Part shown: positions 4,617 to 5,889 of the stretch, in pieces
How the letters are laid out: each line of letters opens with the position of its first letter
Numbering within the stretch: the first letter of the stretch is position 1
Source: Microbacterium sp.
GTDB lineage: Bacteria; Actinomycetota; Actinomycetes; Actinomycetales; Microbacteriaceae
Direction of reading: 5' to 3'
Assembly (NCBI GenBank): GCA_003524435.1
Contig: DQHP01000128.1
Span: forward strand, 1 to 5,889
Length of the DNA stretch: 5,889 nucleotides
The notes under the pieces: generated by a model
The model's input: only the letters and a program-made list of their open reading frames with translations
Told to the model about the DNA's origin: nothing
Databases searched by the model: none
Translations under genes and position numbers: made by a program

Positions 4617-5889
4617 ATGGCAAAGATCTGGCTCCGTGACCCGCTCGCTGTGCATCTAGGACAGGGCACAGACCCCGCACTTGCTGCGCGCGGAATCATC
4701 GTAGATAAGCACCTCGGCACCATCACTGCGCTCGTCAGGGTGGGAGAAACTCCAGAGGTTGATGAGGTGTTCGATGCGAGCGCCCATGTGATCACTCCGG
4801 GGCTTATCAATACCCACCATCACTTCTATCAAACGCTCACTCGCGCGTGGGCGCCGGTGGCAGACCTGCCCCTCTTCGGATGGCTCGTGAACCTCTACCC
4901 GGTGTGGGCGAAGCTCACGCCTCGGGCGCTGGAGCTGGCCACCACGGTCGCGATGGCGGAGCTACTTCAATCGGGCTGCACCACAGCCGCCGATCATCAT
5001 TATCTGTTCCCGACAGGCATGGATGATGCCATCGACATCCAGGCGAGCGTCACCGGCACGCTCGGGATGCGGGCGATGCTCACCCGCGGATCGATGTCGC
5101 TCGGCGAAGACGACGGCGGTCTTCCTCCGCAGCAGACGGTGCAGGATCCGGACGTGATCCTCGCGGACTCCGAGCGCCTGGTGAACCGCTACCACGAGCG
5201 TGGCGACGGAGCCATGGTGCAGATCGGTCTCGCACCGTGCTCGCCGTTCTCGGTCACGACGTCTCTGATGGCGGATTCCGCCGTGCTTGCAAAACGGCTC
5301 GACGTCCGGCTGCACACCCACCTCGCCGAGACGCTGGATGAGGAGCAGTTCTGCCGAGAGCGCTTCGGCATGCGCACCGTCGAGTACCTGGATTCTGTTG
5401 GCTGGCTCTCTGATCGCACCTGGCTCGCGCACGGCGTGCACTTCAATGATGAGGAGGTCACCGCACTCGGCGCTGCAGGAACGGCCGTCGCGCACTGCCC
5501 GACGTCGAACATGCGACTCGCGAGCGGGATTGCGCGGGCTGTGGAGCTCGAAGAAGCGGGAGTGCCGCTCGGGTTGGGGGTGGATGGATCGGCATCAAAT
5601 GATGCCTCCAACATGATCCGAGAGGTGCGCCAAGCGCTCTACCTGCAGCGGCTGCGCTACGGCACAGAGAAGGTCACGAGTGCCAGGGTTCTGGATTGGG
5701 CGACGTCAGGCTCGGCGGCGGCGCTGGGGCGCACTGACATCGGCCAGATCGCGCCGGGGATGCAGGCTGACCTTGCGATGTTCCGCCTGGATGGGCTCGC
5801 GTTCTCCGGCTCACACGATCCCATCGCCGCACTCGTGCTGTGCGGCGCCGAGCGCGCCGACCGCGTCATGGTGGGCGGAAACTGGCGGG
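4617..5889 (+). CDS. 8-oxoguanine deaminase (amidohydrolase), C-terminus beyond the window
   Basis: The 424 visible residues match the amidohydrolase-superfamily 8-oxoguanine deaminases (EC 3.5.4.32), zinc enzymes that hydrolyse 8-oxoguanine to urate and ammonia. Metal-site residues are in place: H67 and H69 in PGLINTHHHF, H235 and E238 in LHTHLAETLDEE, H272/H275 in LAHGVH, and D323 in GVDGSASND. The stretches DHHYLFPTG, RGSMSLGEDDGGLPP and APCSPFSV strongly recall this subgroup. The family is about 450 residues long, so perhaps 25 are missing at the edge. The ATG at 4617 is forced, since an in-frame TGA lies at 4602-4604; GAGAGG at 4603-4608 is the likely ribosome binding site. Close relatives act on other rings (isoxanthopterin, hydroxylated triazines), so the substrate is a family-level call. 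The neighbouring purine-type permease supports it. Confidence 0.9.
   Translation, partial: MAKIWLRDPLAVHLGQGTDPALAARGIIVDKHLGTITALVRVGETPEVDEVFDASAHVITPGLINTHHHFYQTLTRAWAPVADLPLFGWLVNLYPVWAKLTPRALELATTVAMAELLQSGCTTAADHHYLFPTGMDDAIDIQASVTGTLGMRAMLTRGSMSLGEDDGGLPPQQTVQDPDVILADSERLVNRYHERGDGAMVQIGLAPCSPFSVTTSLMADSAVLAKRLDVRLHTHLAETLDEEQFCRERFGMRTVEYLDSVGWLSDRTWLAHGVHFNDEEVTALGAAGTAVAHCPTSNMRLASGIARAVELEEAGVPLGLGVDGSASNDASNMIREVRQALYLQRLRYGTEKVTSARVLDWATSGSAAALGRTDIGQIAPGMQADLAMFRLDGLAFSGSHDPIAALVLCGAERADRVMVGGNWR

Noticed and set aside
4601..4639. Short overlapping open frame (12 codons) starting at an ATG in the hairpin loop
   Set aside because: It has no ribosome binding site of its own and is too short to judge. 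A role as a regulatory upstream frame cannot be excluded, but nothing supports it.
1114..5763. The hexamer GGATGC/GCATCC occurs at least ten times (for example 1561, 2650, 2875, 3997, 5065, 5758 and inverted at 1114, 2000, 2675, 2909)
   Set aside because: My rough expectation is about four for this length and base composition, so it looks enriched. It was picked after the fact among thousands of hexamers, and most copies sit in frame as Asp-Ala or Ala-Ser codons, so codon-pair habit explains it well enough.

Overview
This is a GC-rich window (about 60-65% by eye) with tightly packed genes, a 4-base ATGA gene overlap and protein variants typical of actinobacteria. The GalT sequence style suggests Microbacteriaceae or a close relative, but that placement rests on remembered family sequences, not a search. 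The window holds two small catabolic modules that face each other tail to tail, plus a regulator gene cut by the left edge.

Left module (about 1-2743), galactose use by the Leloir pathway. The minus-strand start of a LacI-family repressor gene (68 codons visible) is divergent from galT and galK, which overlap by 4 bases. The 164-base gap holds two palindromes with ACGT centres, 31 bp apart. One lies on the -35 box; the other runs from the -10 box across the GTG start of galT. The only possible galT start falls at the expected transcription start, so the message looks leaderless and under LacI-type repression. No galE, galM or sugar transporter is in the window.

Middle (2744-2784). galK and the permease gene converge across 41 bases. 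There is a GC palindrome here but no convincing intrinsic terminator.

Right module (about 2785-5889), purine uptake and breakdown. A minus-strand NCS2 permease of the xanthine/urate type is divergent from an 8-oxoguanine deaminase gene that runs off the right edge. A likely joint role is import of oxidised purines (urate, xanthine, perhaps 8-oxoguanine) and deamination of 8-oxoguanine to urate. The 269-base gap holds two near-perfect operator-like palindromes and a GC-rich leader before the deaminase. That leader ends in an 8-bp hairpin that partly buries the ribosome binding site directly before the ATG, a candidate for translational control.

No RNA genes, insertion sequences, CRISPR arrays or prophage features were seen. 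The most interesting signals are regulatory: the leaderless galT with paired operators, and the structured leader of the deaminase gene.
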